64,000 nucleotides of DNA, taken from assembly GCF_000315625.1 (NCBI RefSeq), contig NW_005434666.1:543877-607876 (forward strand), in the 5' to 3' direction. This document shows, one piece after another, positions 63,401 through 64,000 of the stretch. The notes below the pieces were generated by a model. That model made no database searches. It worked only from the letters and a program-made list of their open reading frames with translations, and had not been told where the DNA came from. The DNA comes from Guillardia theta CCMP2712 (lineage: Eukaryota > Cryptophyceae > Pyrenomonadales > Geminigeraceae). The number at the start of each line of letters is the position of its first letter. The stretch's first letter is position 1. Position numbers and translations under genes: made by a program.

Positions 63401-64000
63401 AGACAACATCCTGTGGGGTGTGGAGGACGACGACGACGACGAGGAGGAGGAGGAGCACGACGAGGACGAAGGTCACAGTGTGAAGGGCATCATCGACTTG
63501 CACCTGGAGCAGATCATGGACGAGACCATCTCCTTGTACGCGCAGCAGACATGCACCAGGTTGTCAGACAGGATGAAGAAGAGCAGCATGCCAGAGAGGC
63601 CGCACACGCAGCGGTACACGAGCAACATGCTGGAATCGGGGAAGATGGAGCCGCGAGTCTCGACGGTTCCTCGAGGATGGTTGAACGCGAGGAGGACGAG
63701 GAATCTGAAACGAGTCACCATCAACGACTGGACGGCGGACGAGAAGAACAAGGAGGCTACCGTTACAGCTCTGCAACGATTCTCAGCGGTGGAGCATCAC
63801 CCAGGGCATCAACCTCTGAGCATGTCCAACTTCAGCTCAGAGCTCAGGAGCAGGCTGCAGAGGCTGAGCAAGAACGACGTATGGAAGTCCATGTACAAGG
63901 AAACTTTCAGCAGGCGGGGAGGTGCAGGGGCTGCTACCCCAGCGAGTACGTGGAAGGGCGTGTATGCCATGAGCTTGCAACACGTGCAGGAGAGAATGCA
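57464..64000 (+). CDS. Four-domain voltage-gated cation channel, 3'-partial
   Basis: Exons 57464-58317, 58369-58507, 58561-58761 and 58806 to the window edge join in phase to about 2,129 residues and run off the right end. Four repeats of six helices are seen. S4 segments are MLRFLKPLGRIRVLLP (I), FRAFRIAKLVRHLTGLRR (II), IRIIRVIRPLQ (III) and FLRLLRVLRLFRLVRRVK (IV, the strongest sensor). Pore loops are AVFYQKKWSLLM, CEFLFGESYFHNL, LRLVAADTLRPIF and RIATGDSWFDIV. This puts Lys 340, Glu 829, Asp 1251 and Asp 1590 at the selectivity positions. An EF-hand-like stretch (FDENGIGRISIENLRPFI) follows domain IV, as in Nav and Cav channels. The fold conducts Na+ or Ca2+ across the plasma membrane on depolarisation; the ion choice is open. 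A very acidic patch follows the EF-hand region. Confidence 0.92.

Overview
This window looks like nuclear DNA of a compact, intron-rich single-celled eukaryote, most likely an alga or related protist. A cryptophyte such as Guillardia is my best guess, but that is inference, not something the sequence proves. The reasons are: genes on both strands without operons; about 24 genes in 64 kb; many very short introns (commonly 40-60 nt, GT-AG with a few GC-AG candidates); clearly eukaryotic proteins (SmB, complex I NDUFA6, prolyl oligopeptidase, a four-domain cation channel, alpha-kinase, PDZ, WW, EF-hand and collagen proteins); and intergenic stretches rich in simple repeats. Gene models were spliced by hand from reading frame, splice sites and family knowledge. 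Where exon lengths and phases closed to a full protein I say so.

Layout. 1-1819 (+) is the 3' part of a Gln-rich repeat protein. 2027-3238 (-) is spliceosomal SmB. 4944-6578 (-) is a glycosyltransferase-like gene with an apparent frameshift. 6801-8464 (-) is a secreted WW-domain protein. 9597-11162 (+) is a secreted esterase. 11490-13170 (-) is a PDZ/coiled-coil protein. 13875-14822 (+) is a histidine phosphatase. 15506-20571 (+) is a 1,399-residue EF-hand/coiled-coil protein. 20645-26518 (-) is prolyl oligopeptidase with about 30 introns. 26801-29174 (+) is a membrane-anchored collagen-like protein. 29266-30072 (-) is a small helical protein and 30939-32881 (+) an unknown protein. 32900-35321 (-) is a fusion of two cyclic-nucleotide-binding domains with an alpha-kinase. 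36157-36717 (+) is a basic coiled-coil protein. 37124-40569 (+) is a secreted beta-helix protein. 40652-40904 (-) is a DUF2256 protein. 41815-44751 (+) is an intronless tandem ParA/MinD-type ATPase. 45218-46105 (+) is an intronless endonuclease/exonuclease/phosphatase. 47435-48012 (+) is a VOC/glyoxalase-fold protein. 50265-52088 (+) is a membrane-anchored unknown. 52465-53634 (-) is a second PDZ/coiled-coil protein. 54834-55465 (+) is complex I NDUFA6. 55651-56746 (-) is a DUF1152 protein. From 57464 to the right edge (+) is a four-domain voltage-gated cation channel.

The genes do not form one pathway. The strongest novelty candidates are: (1) the cNBD-cNBD-alpha-kinase protein, which has the domain order of a cGMP-dependent kinase but an unrelated kinase fold, and an extra loop of about 17 residues in both nucleotide-binding cassettes; (2) the tandem ParA-type ATPase whose first P-loop is degenerate, suggesting an ArsA-like built-in dimer; (3) the four-domain channel with an unusual K/E/D/D selectivity ring; (4) a GGGGTA-rich intergenic element that recurs in front of divergent gene pairs; and (5) a family of GC-rich intergenic elements sharing specific words.

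Convergent neighbours are packed tightly (18 to about 90 bp between several stop codons), while divergent gene pairs are separated by 0.3-1.2 kb that often carry the G-rich element.
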